NCBI GenBank assembly: GCA_964017045.1
Contig: OZ024798.1
Span: 10,189,793 to 10,253,792, forward strand
Direction: 5' to 3'
DNA from: Omphiscola glabra
Taxonomy: Eukaryota > Mollusca > Gastropoda > Lymnaeidae
DNA length: 64,000 nt
Shown: positions 46,801 to 59,400 of the stretch, piece by piece
Layout: every line of letters starts with the position of its first letter
How positions within the stretch are numbered: position 1 is the first letter of the stretch
Position numbers and translations under genes: made by a program
The notes under the pieces: generated by a model
The model's input: only the letters and a program-made list of their open reading frames with translations
What the model was told of the DNA's origin: nothing
Databases searched by the model: none

Positions 46801-49800
46801 GACGTTGACTTTGTGAACTTTACACAATCCTAATGTGATAACATTTGTTTATAGAATAAGACCTATATAGTTATTTTGTTTATTCCACCCCCTCTCTCTC
46901 TCTGTCTCGCTCTTTCTCTCCTTCTCTCTCTTGCTCTCTTTCTCTCACACTCTAAGTCTTTTTTTATATCTCTCTACTCACTCTCGTTCTGTCGTTTTCT
47001 CTGTCTCCCCCACTATTTTTCGCTCCCTCCCTCTCTCTATCTCGCCCCGCTCTCTCCATCTCGCTTTCTCTCGCTCCTTCTCTCTATATCTCGCCCTTTC
47101 TCTCGCTCTCTCAATTCTCTCTCTGTCTCGTCTTCTCTCGATCTCTTGCTTTCTCTCTATCTCCCTCACTCTCTCACCTTCTCTTTATCTCTCTCTCCTC
47201 TCTCTCTTTCTCTCGCTATGTCTCCCACTTTTTTTCTCACTCTCGCCCCGCCTTAATCTTATCAACAAAAAACACATTAAACTATATGCACACTCTTTCG
47301 TCGCCAAGCGGCCACGCGTCTTTGTTGATGAGACATCTTCTAACCCAGTTGATGACTGCTTGACAAGGGCTCTGTCCAGTGCACTGCTCACCACGACAAG
47401 TGCTCTGTCCCCTGCACTGCTCACCATGACAAGGTCTCTGTCCAGTGCACTGCTCACCACGACAAGGGCTCTGTCCCCTCCACTGCTCACCACGACAAGG
47501 GCTCTGTCCAGTGCACTGCTCACCCGACAAGGGCTCTGTCCAGTGCACTGCTCACCCCGACAAGGGCTCTGTCCATTGCACTGCTCACTCCGACAAGGGC
47601 TCTGTCCACTGCAATGCTCACCCCGACAAGGTCTCTATCCAGTGCACTGCTCACCTCGACAAGGGCTCTGTCCCCTGCACTGCTCACCACACGAATATGA
47701 GACTGTCTTCTGAAAATAACAACTGTTATTTGGCGAAATGAATTGAAAATTTAAAACAGATTTTTTAAATATATATTTTTTAAACAATAATATTTTCATT
47801 TTTTCAGAACTTTGGACTTCGGGGGACATTTCTCTTAATTGGTGGCTTTGAGATGAACAACTTGGGCATGGCGATGCTGCTCCGTCCCGCCAGTCGCTAC
47901 ACGACCATCATCTTTGATGCGGACAAACACGGCGACGACGACGACATTAATGATGATAAGATCTTACACGACATGAAAGAATCGGATTCCCCTCTTACAA
48001 ACGGACACTGTGACGCAACGGCGTCTGCGCGCAACGTTTTCGAAACAAAGGAAGCCCACAAAATTATTGGCGTACATGAGACGGTCAAATCAAAGGAGGT
48101 GGTTCTGGAAATGATGTCACTGATGTGTCCGAAGAAATCCGAAAAGAATCTTTTACAACCTAATGACGGCATCACGACCACAGCAGCGTCGATTTCTGAA
48201 GCTGAGCAGGGAATTGTAAACACGGACGGCGTGGTGAGTGGACATGACAACGAGGATAAAAACTCGATTGAAATCAGACAGCTTGACAAGAACAACGAAG
48301 CCGACAGAGCTTTGCTCGAAAGCACTTTGAAAACTACTCAAAGTGAAGACGATAGGAACTCTTCGGATTTACCAAAGCCTACAGTGTCGATTCCGACGGG
48401 CGCAAGTGTGGAGCTGCTCGTAAGTTCTTCGCCATCCGGAAAGTTAAAATCAAAGTCTTTTTCAAGCGATGAGCCAAACATGAACTCCGTCGGACCGTTG
48501 TTGACAACACAGGGCTCGATCGTGACCACTCAGGGTTATGAAAAGACCGCGAGGGCTCTCGTTGAGAGAATGAACTCAGTAGACATGAGCGGCTCCGCTA
48601 AAAAATCCCTCTACGGAAGCCGGGCGGCTAAGGCTAGCATCTCCAGCACGTGGAGTGTGGTCAGTGCCTCGCTAAATGAAATGGCCGTGGACGTTGAACT
48701 CAGCCCGCAGCCTCAAAATGACGCGGACGGCAGGGACATCGCCAAGTCAAAGGGCGCGGTCACGCGAGCCCTGTACTGGATTCATTCCGCGTTCAGCCTC
48801 GAGCTCCTCCGCACTTGGTCGCTCAGGATCCTGCTCATGTATTCATCCGCGGGCGTCATGCTGCAGTACCTGGCAACGTATCTGCCCACAATCGCGCGGA
48901 AGGAGGGTCTGACCCCGGACGAGATCGCGCGCATGTTGATCGTGGGAGGCGGTGTGGATTTCGCCAGCAGGCTGGCCATCGGAGCGTTCTCCGACCTCAA
49001 CATATTGCGTCCTACCCAGGTCGTGGCGATCGCTCAGCTCATTATTGGTAAGTCATCGTTGTTAGAATAGCTGTTAATCTCGAAACCATCAGCTTGTCAG
49101 GATGAAGAGATTTGCACATGCGTTTCAAAGGCCAGCGCACAGTAAAATATGAGTTTTATAAAAAAATTTAAACTTGGAGCAATCCTAAACAGAATATTTC
49201 TTCAATTTTTCGTATATTTAAATATATTATTTACTTTCCGAGCGAATCCACATTTTGCAAAAGCCACTCCCTTCTAATAAACCACCCACATTCTGGCTAG
49301 TTCTTTTTTTTTTTTTAAATTTAATTTCTTCACTGCGATTATTGAAATTTTACAAAAATCATCTCGTAATATTAAGTATAATTGAAGACCCTTGTGCTAA
49401 AAGGACTTAAGTCACATTTTTGTCAAAATCAATCTAAACTGTGACCTTTTCTTATCGTGTTTAGCCAAGTGTACTGCAGAAATTTGAACACATTAAAATG
49501 TGCCTAAGTCCCTTAATTGAACAACACAAAATATGAAAACTTTCACATTTTATAGATGAAAAGTATATTTGAACGTGATTATCTCAAAATGTGTATTTTG
49601 TGTACTTTTAGCACTAAGGTATTCAATTTATAAATATTGCCGCTTACCTTGCTTGGAAAAAAAAACAACAGCCGTTGATCCATTTCAGGCACTACCTGCC
49701 ATTTCAGCAGGTTCTTCAACTCAGCCCCAACTCTGATGGGACTCACTGTCATCCTTGGCTTATTTGGTGGCACTCGCCAGAGTTTGCAGACGCTCGTCTG

Positions 49801-51140
49801 CTTAGAGTTCATGGGGCAGGACAATTTCAGGAGAGCGTACGGCTTCCAGTTGATGGTAGGGACGCTTACTCTGTCCGTACATCACCCTTTGCTGAGTAAG
49901 TTATCCAACTTGCCATTTATTTATTTTTTTTAATTCACAAATCGTTTGAAAAGGACAATATGTCTTCTTTGTTTTTGTTTGAAAACACGTGTATCAATGA
50001 TAATTATTTTTTTATAGAGAGACTCCATTTACATGAGGTTTGAATTATTTACTTTAAAATTAGTTCTTTGTAAAATTTAGAAATACTTATAGGGATACCA
50101 ACGGGATCGGGATCCAAATGGGGTCGTGAACCTTCCGGGTACTGCGATACCACCAGAAAACTGGATCCCATCGGTTAACGGGATCCGATTGGGATCTCGT
50201 TGTGATAAGGATCCCATCGGGGAACGAAAGTTTTACAAAAGTAATTATAAATGTGCTCTTAATAACTTTTATAGGCAACAAAGTAATTTTTTTTTTATTA
50301 TAGCGGTGCTGCTGTTGTTTCTTGCATGGGGCTAATTTCAATGTTTATTAAAAAGGCTGTAGAAGTTGTCGTTTTTCCGAATGCAATCCCGGGCAACGCT
50401 GGGTATATTGGCTAGTATTATATATGTATGAAAGCTCCTGTCAGTTAGATGTGTGACGGGATGTCCATGTTATTTGACAACATGCCACAGCACAAGGCGA
50501 CTTGATGCACGTTTCCAGATGATGATTATTGAATGCACAATACGAACACGTGTTTGACCTTGACTCCTTACACTCGGGTGGGGCCTAAGCCATCTTTTTA
50601 TTTTTATAATCACCTGCAGTCAAATAAAGGCGTTTGATTACACTGTTAGGTGAACAATCGCTCTGTGAGGTTCAGCAGTGTTGGAGAGAAAGAGAGAGAG
50701 AGAGGGGGGCAGGGGGAGAGAGGGAGCGGAGAGGGAGGGGGACATAGAGGGGGAGCGGAGAGGGAAGGGGACATAGAGGGGGAGAGAGGGAGCGGACAGG
50801 GAGGGAGTGGAGAGAGAGGGAGGGGAGATAGAGGGGGATAGGAAGCGGAGAGGGAGGGGAGAGCGAGGGGGAGAGAAAGGGAGGGGAGAGAGGGGGAGCA
50901 ATGGTAGTTGTATGTTTACAACCTAATTAATTTTAAATAGCGCAATAAAATTATTTAAACTTGGACCCGCCATTTACAGGCTCAATATTGGAAGCTACGG
51001 GTTCGTTCACCTATCCCCTTCACTATGTGGGCGTGGCTGCCTACTTGAGTGTCATCTGCTTGCTGCTGCAACCGATCACCAAAAGTCTGGATAATAAGGT
51101 CAAAGCCAAGGAGCAGATCCCGCAACCAGTCATGGATTAG
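43891..51140 (+). CDS. SLC16-like: SLC16 (monocarboxylate transporter family) membrane transporter
   Basis: Coding exons 43891-44059, 44385-44528, 45455-45598, 46531-46679, 47808-49047, 49689-49895 and 50980-51140 (TAG) join in phase for 737 residues. An acceptor at 43855 marks a 5' UTR intron. The MDGAHSWVICFG motif before TM1 corresponds to the family's DGGWGW signature. YFDKRRSFATAVAGCG in TM4-5 and ATGSFTYPLHYVG near TM11-12 also fit. VDFASRLAIGAFSD carries the Asp/Arg pair (D586, R590) equivalent to the functional pair in TM8 of MCT1. The 12-helix MFS layout is clear, with a very long acidic/Ser-rich cytosolic loop between TM6 and TM7 (about residues 235-520), all in exon 5. Family members move monocarboxylates, aromatic amino acids, thyroid hormone or other solutes across the plasma membrane; the substrate cannot be told. 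Exon 3 has two in-phase donors (45590 and 45599); the later one fits the family better. Confidence 0.9.
44742..45082 (+). mobile_element. MITE-like repeat, copy 1 (copy 2 at 54010-54260)
   Basis: Ends TGGCTATTCGTACCCGGGTA and TACCCGG...(inverted) flank an AT-rich core. TIRs are about 35 bp and include CCAGAAATGAGAGGTT against AACCTCTCACTTCTGG. A second copy lies in a STOML1 intron. The element lies in SLC16 intron 2. A hAT-type element sits immediately beside its right end. Confidence 0.7.
45088..45282 (+). mobile_element. hAT-type MITE with CAATGTTCCCT ends
   Basis: Inverted ends CAATGTTCCCTTTAAGC and GTAGAGGGAACATTG bound 195 bp containing GCGCGGCTGCGCGG. They are flanked by a perfect 8-bp duplication GTCGCAGC (45080-45087 and 45283-45290). 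It is nested at the right border of the 44742-45082 element, in SLC16 intron 2. Confidence 0.85.
45653..45846 (+). mobile_element. Degenerate hAT-family copy
   Basis: Left end AATGGGCGTCGCTAG and right end TTAGCTACGCCTCTG are diverged versions of the CAGTGGCGTAGC termini. CCCCACC occurs on both sides as a possible target duplication. The interior matches the remnant at 26860-27030. It lies in SLC16 intron 3. Confidence 0.55.
46886..47240 (+). repeat. (CT)n-rich microsatellite, about 0.35 kb
   Basis: Irregular CTCTCT/TCTCGC tract in SLC16 intron 4. The long Ser/Leu-rich open frames across it are artefacts. Confidence 0.95.
47360..47692 (+). repeat. About 32-bp minisatellite (about 10 copies)
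   Basis: Unit GACAAGGGCTCTGTCCAGTG plus CACTGCTCACC with 1-2 bp length changes, about 115 bp upstream of the SLC16 exon 5 acceptor. Confidence 0.95.
50690..50905 (+). repeat. (GA/GGA)n purine-rich tract
   Basis: GAGAGGGAGGGG-rich tract in the last SLC16 intron, about 75 bp before the last exon. It has strong purine strand bias and many GGG runs. Confidence 0.9.
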
Positions 51141-51197
51141 CCTCGTTTTGAACACACACATATGATATACTACATTACTGGGGGTTAATGGTTAAAC

Positions 51198-51398
51198 CAG
51201 CGGTTCTCAACCTGTGGGTCATGACCCTTTTGGGGGGGTCGCACGACCCTTTTCCAGGGGTCGCCTAAGACCATCTGAAAACACGTATGCTCTACAGTTA
51301 TGAAGTAGCAACTAACATAATTTAATGGCTGTGGGATCGCCACACCACGAGGAACTGTATTAAAGGGTCGCGGGCTTTAGGAAGGTTGAGAGCCACTG
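51198..51398 (+). mobile_element. SPIN-like hAT MITE, copy 2
   Basis: Starts CAGCGGTTCTCAACCTGTGG and ends GGAAGGTTGAGAGCCACTG. Internal words GGTCGCCTAAGACCATC, CAGTTATGAAGTAGCAAC and GAGGAACTGTATTAAAGGG follow the SPIN consensus order as I remember it. It is 201 bp long with no coding capacity. Flanks GGTTAAAC (51190-51197) and AGTTAAAC (51399-51406) are an 8-bp duplication with one change. It lies 58 bp past the SLC16 stop codon, so probably within the 3' UTR. Confidence 0.85.
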
Positions 51399-51406
51399 AG
51401 TTAAAC

Positions 51407-52142
51407 AAAGACCTCTAGAAAAGTTTGTACAGTTTTTTTTTTTTTTTTTTTTGGTTGCTATTCTTGCTCTATGTCAATGGTGGACTCCTGTTTTCTGGAG
51501 TTCCATCAACATTTTTTTCTTGCCAACATAACTTCACAAACCCAGTATTAGTGTATTATTATTTTAATGAATGAAAAATTACAAAACACATTTTTTAGAA
51601 TCTTCCAAATTTTATTGAATTTTTCTGGGTTTTTTTTTTAATTTTTATTTTTATAAATATTTTACAACTCTGCAAATTTTTTTCTGTAGAGTTCCCACCC
51701 TTGTGGTTAGACAGAATCAACTGATACAACTATATGCTTATAAAACAGATCTAGAGAGAGAAAGAGAAAGACTGGCTAGCGATCAGTGGTCTTGAACGTT
51801 TACTGATCAGTTAGGTACAACAAATCTCACTAGGCAACCCTGAAAAAGCAGATGCAGGTTTGAACTTGTTTGTTACGCACAAAAAATTAACGGAGCAGAG
51901 AATTCTGCTTCGTACAAGACCGGCTTATAAATTAAAACAATGGTGGACTAAACGGCCCACGCAGTGAGAATGAAAAAATTGACAAACATCTCCATATGTT
52001 AAGTACATTAGCGAGGTAGGAAAAAAAGTTAAGAGATTTTTGCAAATGGGTGAGTATTCCACGAGTTATCTGGACATATGCATAACTACACAATCTCTAC
52101 GGTAATAATGGGGGAGACTGCAATCAGGTTAGCACAATAGGG
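51407..52142. other. Downstream/3' UTR region of SLC16 gene
   Basis: Poly(T) run at about 51430-51452 and otherwise AT-rich unique sequence. No clear AATAAA could be assigned. A short GAGAGAAAGAGAAAG tract lies near 51755. No gene is seen. Confidence 0.4.
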
Positions 52143-52442
52143 AATTAGTAGAACACAGTAAGGTTAAACCTGATAAAAGAAACGCAACAAAACAACGAAC
52201 GTGTCGGCAGGAAGCCTTCATCAGCGAACAAACACAAAAACGAATAAAATGAAAATGTATCAAAAAAATATAATATAGCACTTAGCTCAGAAGTAGTATC
52301 CAAGAGGGCAGCAAAGGATTAGTGGTACATTTTCATTTTATTAGTTTTTGTGTTTGTTCGCTGATGAAGGCTTCCTGCCGACACGTTCGTTGTTTTGTTG
52401 CGTTCCTTTTATCAGGTTTAACCTTACTGTGTTCTACTAATT
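52143..52442. repeat. Large inverted repeat with hammerhead-like core in each arm
   Basis: Arms 52143-52259 and 52327-52442 are near-perfect reverse complements (about 117 bp, a few mismatches), with a loop of about 67 bp. The right arm contains CTGATGA-AGGC-TTCCT-GCC-GACACG (52361-52385). This resembles the catalytic core of a hammerhead ribozyme, CTGATGA-stem II-GAAA, with GACA in place of GAAA. The left arm has the same motif on the minus strand (52200-52224). Such cores occur in Penelope-like and related retroelements. Activity is doubtful given the altered core base. Confidence 0.7.
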
Positions 52443-53466
52443 CTCTAATCTCTACGGTAGTCTTAGTTTTAGAATATTAACCATTTTTTTCATTATCACA
52501 CAGAAACACAAGAGGTGACAACTCTCGCTAATGACACATTGTTTCGGGTTGTTGTTTTTAAAAAATCACCTGGAAATATTTTCGATTCTTCAAGTTTTAT
52601 TTTTTTTGACAGTGAACCGAAATAATAATCATAACACATAACTTCTGCTTTATGGTATTTTGAAAGGAATGAAATAAGTTAACATGTTTTCAAGTGTGCA
52701 ATGTTCAACAGGACTGAGGTAAGAAATCAGGACGGGTTTTCCAAATGGCAGACCTGCAACACGAATGGCCCCTTCCTACATACATTTTAAGACATTTTAT
52801 TACTTCAACATTTTAATTTTTTTTTTTTTTCAAAATTGGATATCTAATTCTTTAGATAATTAGCAAAAAGTATTAATTTTATAATAATTAAAAAAAAAAA
52901 AAATTACTTTACAGCACATGTACAGAAGCAGTGGTTAAGCTGTCATCACAAATTTAGCTAATGAATATTCATAACATGTTCAGACAGAAAATAAATATAT
53001 TGATCAAAAGTGTAAAATAAATTATTGTAATAATTTCCAAAACAAATATTATTATTTTCTAAAAAGGTTTAAGTGATGATGCAAAACAATAAGTGAAATA
53101 AAATAACACACAATTTTAAAAGTGTATCACAGTCAGTAGCAAATAAGTCAATTTTTCAAAATAAGTAGAAAACTGTTTTATTAAGAAAATAATATTTAGA
53201 AAATGTAAATGTCTTATTTAAAGTAATCTCTTCAACCATTATTTTTATTTCAACTTCTAATGAAAGAAGAAAATTGCAGCTTGAATAATAAATTAAAAAT
53301 TTACAGAAACTATGGACAACTGTCAATGAATTTACAAAGTTTTGTTTTTTTCATTTACAAATTTTTAAAGTTTAAAATATAATTTTAAAATCAATCCAAA
53401 ATTTCAAATAAAAAACACCAATAGTAATGAACATCATAATTTTGGGAAAAATTGTACAAATATTAC
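52443..53466. other. AT-rich intergenic DNA between convergent genes
   Basis: SLC16 (plus) and STOML1 (minus) converge here. TTTATT words (for example 53177-53182, AATAAA on the minus strand) may serve STOML1 polyadenylation. No other feature is seen. Confidence 0.45.
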
Positions 53467-56400
53467 TTAAACTTTACCAAGTCTGGAATAAGTAACGGCT
53501 TTTATCTGTGTTCCAAGTTCAGACAACTTCAAAGCTGCATTTGTGTCTCCTGAGATGCGAAGTCTTCCACTCATGAAGGCCTGAAAGGGTTTGAGCCCTC
53601 CCAAAAGCATTGCTTGAAGGTCTTCGAAGGTCAGACTTAAGATGGCTGCAGGGTCACCACTGGGGTCCGGACCAGTGCCGATGGTTCCCTGTCCTATGAT
53701 GTGAAGGGAAAGAACTTATCATGCAACACTAACCGGTCACAGTGACCTAGCAATTTTACAATTTGAATTATAAATAAAAAATAAATAAAAAAAAATAAAT
53801 GAGGTAATATTGGGGAGGCAGCATTCAAGTTGTGCAAATGGGAAAAATTTGAAACAAAACATGGGGAACCTTTTTTCTCTTTAGGTAAATATTGTCATGA
53901 GGAATACTTGAAATTTCTTAAAGTATTCTAGATTAACAATTGTATGTTATCTTAATCAAGATGTTTATCCATATGCTGAAAATTAATTGTGCAATCTAAT
54001 CAACATTGAGTCTATTGGGACACGGGTGCGAATGGCGGTGCTGCGTGTCCGGGCCCATTTTGACTAATGCTATTCGGATGTCATTCGTGGTAGTTTATTT
54101 TAGTTAAACTGAAGAATTAGTTTACAAACATAAAGTATATTCAACTATCTTTCATTTGATACCTCATCTTGTCTTACAAACCCAACTATGATATTTTAAA
54201 TATTTTTTTAAAATTCCCAACCTCTCACTTCTGGTACGTGGGTACGAATAGCCACTATGTTTAAGGATTGCTTTTCAGTTTTCCAGTTGTCATGGACACA
54301 TTTGTGTGATTCCCACTTAACAAACATTTCTTATATTTACATTTTTTTTTTTTAAAAAGGGGCAAATTAAAGGTGCCACCTATCTGTGGGTGTACCACGC
54401 AAGTACCCACTCTGTCAACCCCAAAGGGTGCAAAGTACCTGTTAGTCAACCACACAAATGCCCACTCTGACAACCCCAAACTAAAGGTGCAATCCATCAA
54501 CTGGTGGGAATTATATGGGAGCATATATGGTAAATATTTTCCAAATAAGGCAGGAGATTATGAGGTCAAACGTAATGACAAGACCAGTAACTCATTTAAG
54601 ATGAACTCACCATTTTTAAGATCCAGAAAATAAGTTCCTGCCCCGGTCCCACTGATCTCAAACTGGTAGGTTTCTCCAACTTTGGCTACAACACTGGCAC
54701 ACAGGGCCTCACGTATCAGAGACAAAATATCTTCAGGGTCAAACACGGGCAGCATGTTGGCGGGCAATGTGTCTGCGACTCCTTGCTGGCCGACGCCACC
54801 GCTGGCCATTTCATGATCGTCCACGGACACTTTGGTTAAACCGCTTTGTTCACCGCCCTGCACTGACCCTAGAAATGAGGTCAGGTCATTTGTGTTTGTT
54901 GTCACGACTGGAGCCACACCCTGGCTGAAGCCTCCCATCATTGCCTGCAAAGCCTGGGCGATGGCTTCAGGTTGTCCTTGGCCTATTGGAAGAGTTAAAC
55001 AAAGTTCCTTACTTTGCTGTTAAGAGAGTCTTTTGTTAAGTGGTTATAAGAGTCTTTTGTTATGTGGTTATAAGAGTATTTTGTTAAGTGGTTATAAGAG
55101 TCTTTTGTTATGTGGTTATAAGAGTCTTTTGTTAAGTGGTTATAAGAGTCTTTTGTTAAGTGGTTATAAGAGTCTTTTGTTAAGTGGTTATAATAGTCTT
55201 TTGTTATGTGGTTATAAGAGTCTTTTGTTAAGTGGTTATAACAGTCTTTTGTTATGTGGTTATAAGAGTCTTATGTTATGTGGTTATAAGAGTCTTATGT
55301 TATGTGGTTATAAGAGTCTTATGTTATGTGGTTATAAGAGTCTTTTGTAATGCGTTTATAAGAATCTTATGTTATGTGGTTAATGGTATCTCATTATGGG
55401 ATTTGAAAAAAAAAATTTGTTGCCATATACTTGTAATCATTAATTTATTGGTGTTCTGATAACTGTTCATTTTTTAAAAAAAATCTTTCGATTTGCATTA
55501 TTATTGCTGAAAAAAGTATTAAATTAAAAAACTTTTAGGTGGAAACTGACATGTTGCATTGAGAAAACAATTCACCAGCAGTTCTAAAACAATGCAGTGT
55601 TGCTTTCTGACCAAAAAAATAGTTTAAATATTGATTTAACTTACATGATCTTTTTAAAGCTAATTAAATTCAATAAGAAAAAAAAAAAGGTTCAGGTGGA
55701 AAAACTTGTATTATTTGAGATGCAGCAGACCTGTTCACTCTTACAATTTTGGCGTACAATGTACGATTTTGAGGTGTTCACATTATATATACTGTATGTT
55801 TATTTTTTTACTATTAAGATAATGTATTGAATGATTCTTTAGTGATATTGTACGATTTTAAGAGTTTTAGGGTAAACAGGTCTGGATGCAGCTTGAAGAT
55901 GACAAAATTTCAGTGATCTAATCTTCACCCCCAAGAACTACACAACTGTGCAATCTCTAAGAGTACAGTTCATGTCAAGAACTACACAACTGTGCAATCT
56001 CTAAGGGTAACGTTCATGTCAAGAACTACACAACTGTGCAATCTCTAAGAGTACGGTTCATGTCAAGAACTACACAACTGTGCAATCTCTAAGAGTACGG
56101 TTCATGTCAAGAACTACACAACTGTGCAATCTCTAAGAGTACAGTTCATGTCAAGAACTACACAACTGTGCAATCTCTAAGAGTACAGTTCATGTCAAGA
56201 ACTACACAACTGTGCAATCTCTAAGAGTACAGTTCATGTCAAGAACTACACAACTGTGCAATCTCTAAGAGTAAGGTTCATGTCAAGAACTACACAACTG
56301 TGCAATCTCTAAGGGTAAGGTTCATGTCAAGAACTACACAACTGTGCAATCTCTAAGGGTGATAATACACTAGGTCCGGGTAACACCGGATTCCAAGACT

Positions 56401-59400
56401 GACGAACGAGACTGGATGGGTATAAAAAACAAATGCAATAACAAAGTGAACACGGCTACATTTGCTCAGGCGTCATCGGTGAAAGTCGGTAATGCGCCCC
56501 GGTTGAATTTGTTTTTTTCGTCAGAACTGTCCGAAGCTAATTTTAAAAACAATTAAAATGGCGGCATGTAATTTGGTACAGATTGTTTGTACAAAAATGT
56601 CACCTTAAAATCTAGAATAGCCTTTCATTTGTGTATTATTCATTTGGATCCATCGTAAGTAATTTAATTATATACAAATTGTAGCATTTTATCAATTAAA
56701 ATGATAGAAATTGATAAACTAATATCTCTAGTGGATGATCGCACTCCACTATGGGACATAGCAACCATATAACTAGAGCGATGTTCGACGGAATTGTCCG
56801 AAGCTAAATTTTAAAAAAAAACAATCAAATAACACATTGGAGCTCTTCTTTGCATAAAAAAAACCTAGATCATAGAAAAACTATCTTTATTTTTATATTC
56901 GTTAGCGCTAGCGGAAAGACAGTAGGGTGAAGGCCGTTGTTATGATTAAACAATAAAGTTCCGGATGTGATCGGATGCAATGTATTCTCAATTTTTACTA
57001 TGTCCGACTTACAGTTCTACCGAGCGATCGGTCTTGTCGTCAGTCTTAGAATCCGGTGAAATCCGGACATAGTGTATTATCACCCTAAGAGTAAGGTTCA
57101 TGTCAAGAACTACACAACTGTGCAATCTCTAAGGGTAAGGTTCATGTCAAGAACTACACAACTGTGCAATCTCTAAGGGTACGGTTCATGTCAAGAACTA
57201 CACAACTGTGCAATCCCTAAGGGTACAGTTCATGTCAAGAACTACACAACTGTGCAATCTCTAAGAGTAAGGTTCATGTCAAGAACTACACAACTGTGCA
57301 ATCTCTAAGGGTACGGTTCATGTCAAGAACTACACAACTGTGCAATCTCTAAGGGTACGGTTCATGTCAAGAACTACACAACTGTGCAATCTCTAAGGGT
57401 ACAGTTCATGTCAAGAACTACACAACTGTGCAATCTCTAAGGGTACGGTTCATGTCAAGAACTACACAACTGTGCAATCTCTAAGAGTACAGTTCATGTC
57501 AAGAACTACACAACTGTGCAATCTCTAAGAGTAAGGTTCATGTCAAGAACTACACAACTGTGCAATCTCTAAGAGTAAGGTTCATGTCAAGAACTACACA
57601 ACTGTGCAATCTCTAAGGGTACGGTTCATGTCAAGAACTATACAACTGTGCAATCTCTAAGGGTAGGGTTCATGTCAAGAACTACACAACTGTGCAATCT
57701 CTAAGAGTAAGGTTCATGTCAAGAACTACAAAACTGTGCAATCTCTAAGAGTACAGTTCATGTCAAGAACTACACAACTGTGCAATCTCTAAGAGTACAG
57801 TTCACGTCACACAAGAACAGTAACACTTCTCTGGACAAGACAGAAATATATGTGAAGGATACGAATTAATGAAATGTACTGGAAACCTAGACCTGCCTTG
57901 GGTTTCAGTGACAGCTTGAGCCAGCTGTGCAAAGATGGATGGCAAAGCTCCAGTTCCTTCCCCTGCTCCAAACATGCCAGGCGGCATGAAAACCGTTGGC
58001 GCCTTTTTGGGAGCCGGCCCTTGCAAAACTTTAATCTGTGACCTATAATCCAAAAGTGTGTGTGTGATTTATCCATTAGAAAGCGTTTCAGTGTTGCACA
58101 AATTTTGTTTTTTGTTTTATTTGTTTCAGTGTTTTGACAGAATCAGTTTTATATTTTTAAAAAAAAAAAAAAGGAAAGAAACAAAGTGAAACCAAAGTGT
58201 AGTGCTTACAGTTCGGTTCTTGAGATGTAAACTCCCCATTTAGCACATGCTTTGTTGCTGTTAACCTGTAGAAGTAAACGATGTTTGTGTCATCCAAGTT
58301 AACGGAAAAGTACTCTTGTGACCAGTGGAATATCCTCATCAACACCAGGCACAGAGACATTGCAAATCCCATCTACATTCATAGGAGCCATAATGATCAA
58401 TAAATTGATCGTGGGTCCTTAATATATAGAAGTAGAATACCACAAGAGAGTTACCCTTACTAAAGAAGCTACAAAAAGAATCTTTGCTAAAAAAAATTTT
58501 TTAAGAAAATTAGAAAAATACATCATTGAATTTACTGCCTCAAATTTTGTCTACTCAATTATAAACACTCATTGAATGGACAATTTCAAACAACCAATTT
58601 CTTAATTACCATCAGAGCATTTGCTATTGACATCCTCTCTGCCTCTATCTCTGATAATGATTTCTGGACTAGCATGTTGCAGAGAGCTGTTTGAACCAGG
58701 ATGCGTGTGGATCTGTCAAGATTCTGGACATTGCTCACCGACTTCTCCGCATCCACAACCTGGAAGTAGATTTCTGCCCCCACCTCTATAATGGCTTTAT
58801 CTCCAGTGATAATCTAGATGGGTGACAAATAGACATGAACATAAGCCAGAACATGAACAAGCGATTAGATATGTTCAATGGGTAATAAAGGATTTTGGGT
58901 GGGGGGGGGGGGGCATTTAATCACATCACTTTCCATTTAGATGCCCCATGTAGTTTGTGATAAGATTTTTAAAAGTAGAAAATATTTAAGAAACAATTTT
59001 TTTTTAATAGAATGTAGAATAAACCATTTGTGCCTCTGACCCTTTCACAATCCCCACATACTTTGTTTGGTGCTACCATTAGAAACAAATTTGCATTATG
59101 ATGGTATCATAGACATATGAATTTGTCTATTCAAATTATTTTAATTACATTTTATTAAATTAAATTGAGAAAAGACAATCTTAGCAAAAATTTTTGGTTA
59201 TGAGTTAAAATTTATTTAAATGTTAGCTATCTGAAATTACCTGTTTTGGTGGAACACTAAATGCTTTTAGACTAACATTTACTTTATGACTACGGTCAAT
59301 CAGTGGCAACACCAACACAAGTCCTTGGGAATGCAAAAAGAAATACTTGCATTATATCAGAACTGTAAGAAATAAGACTTCCATTGTGTCAAGTAATTAA

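Noticed and set aside
46876..47713. Ser/Leu-rich open frames of 126-260 codons
   Set aside because: Low-complexity translation of the CT microsatellite and the neighbouring 32-bp array in an SLC16 intron.
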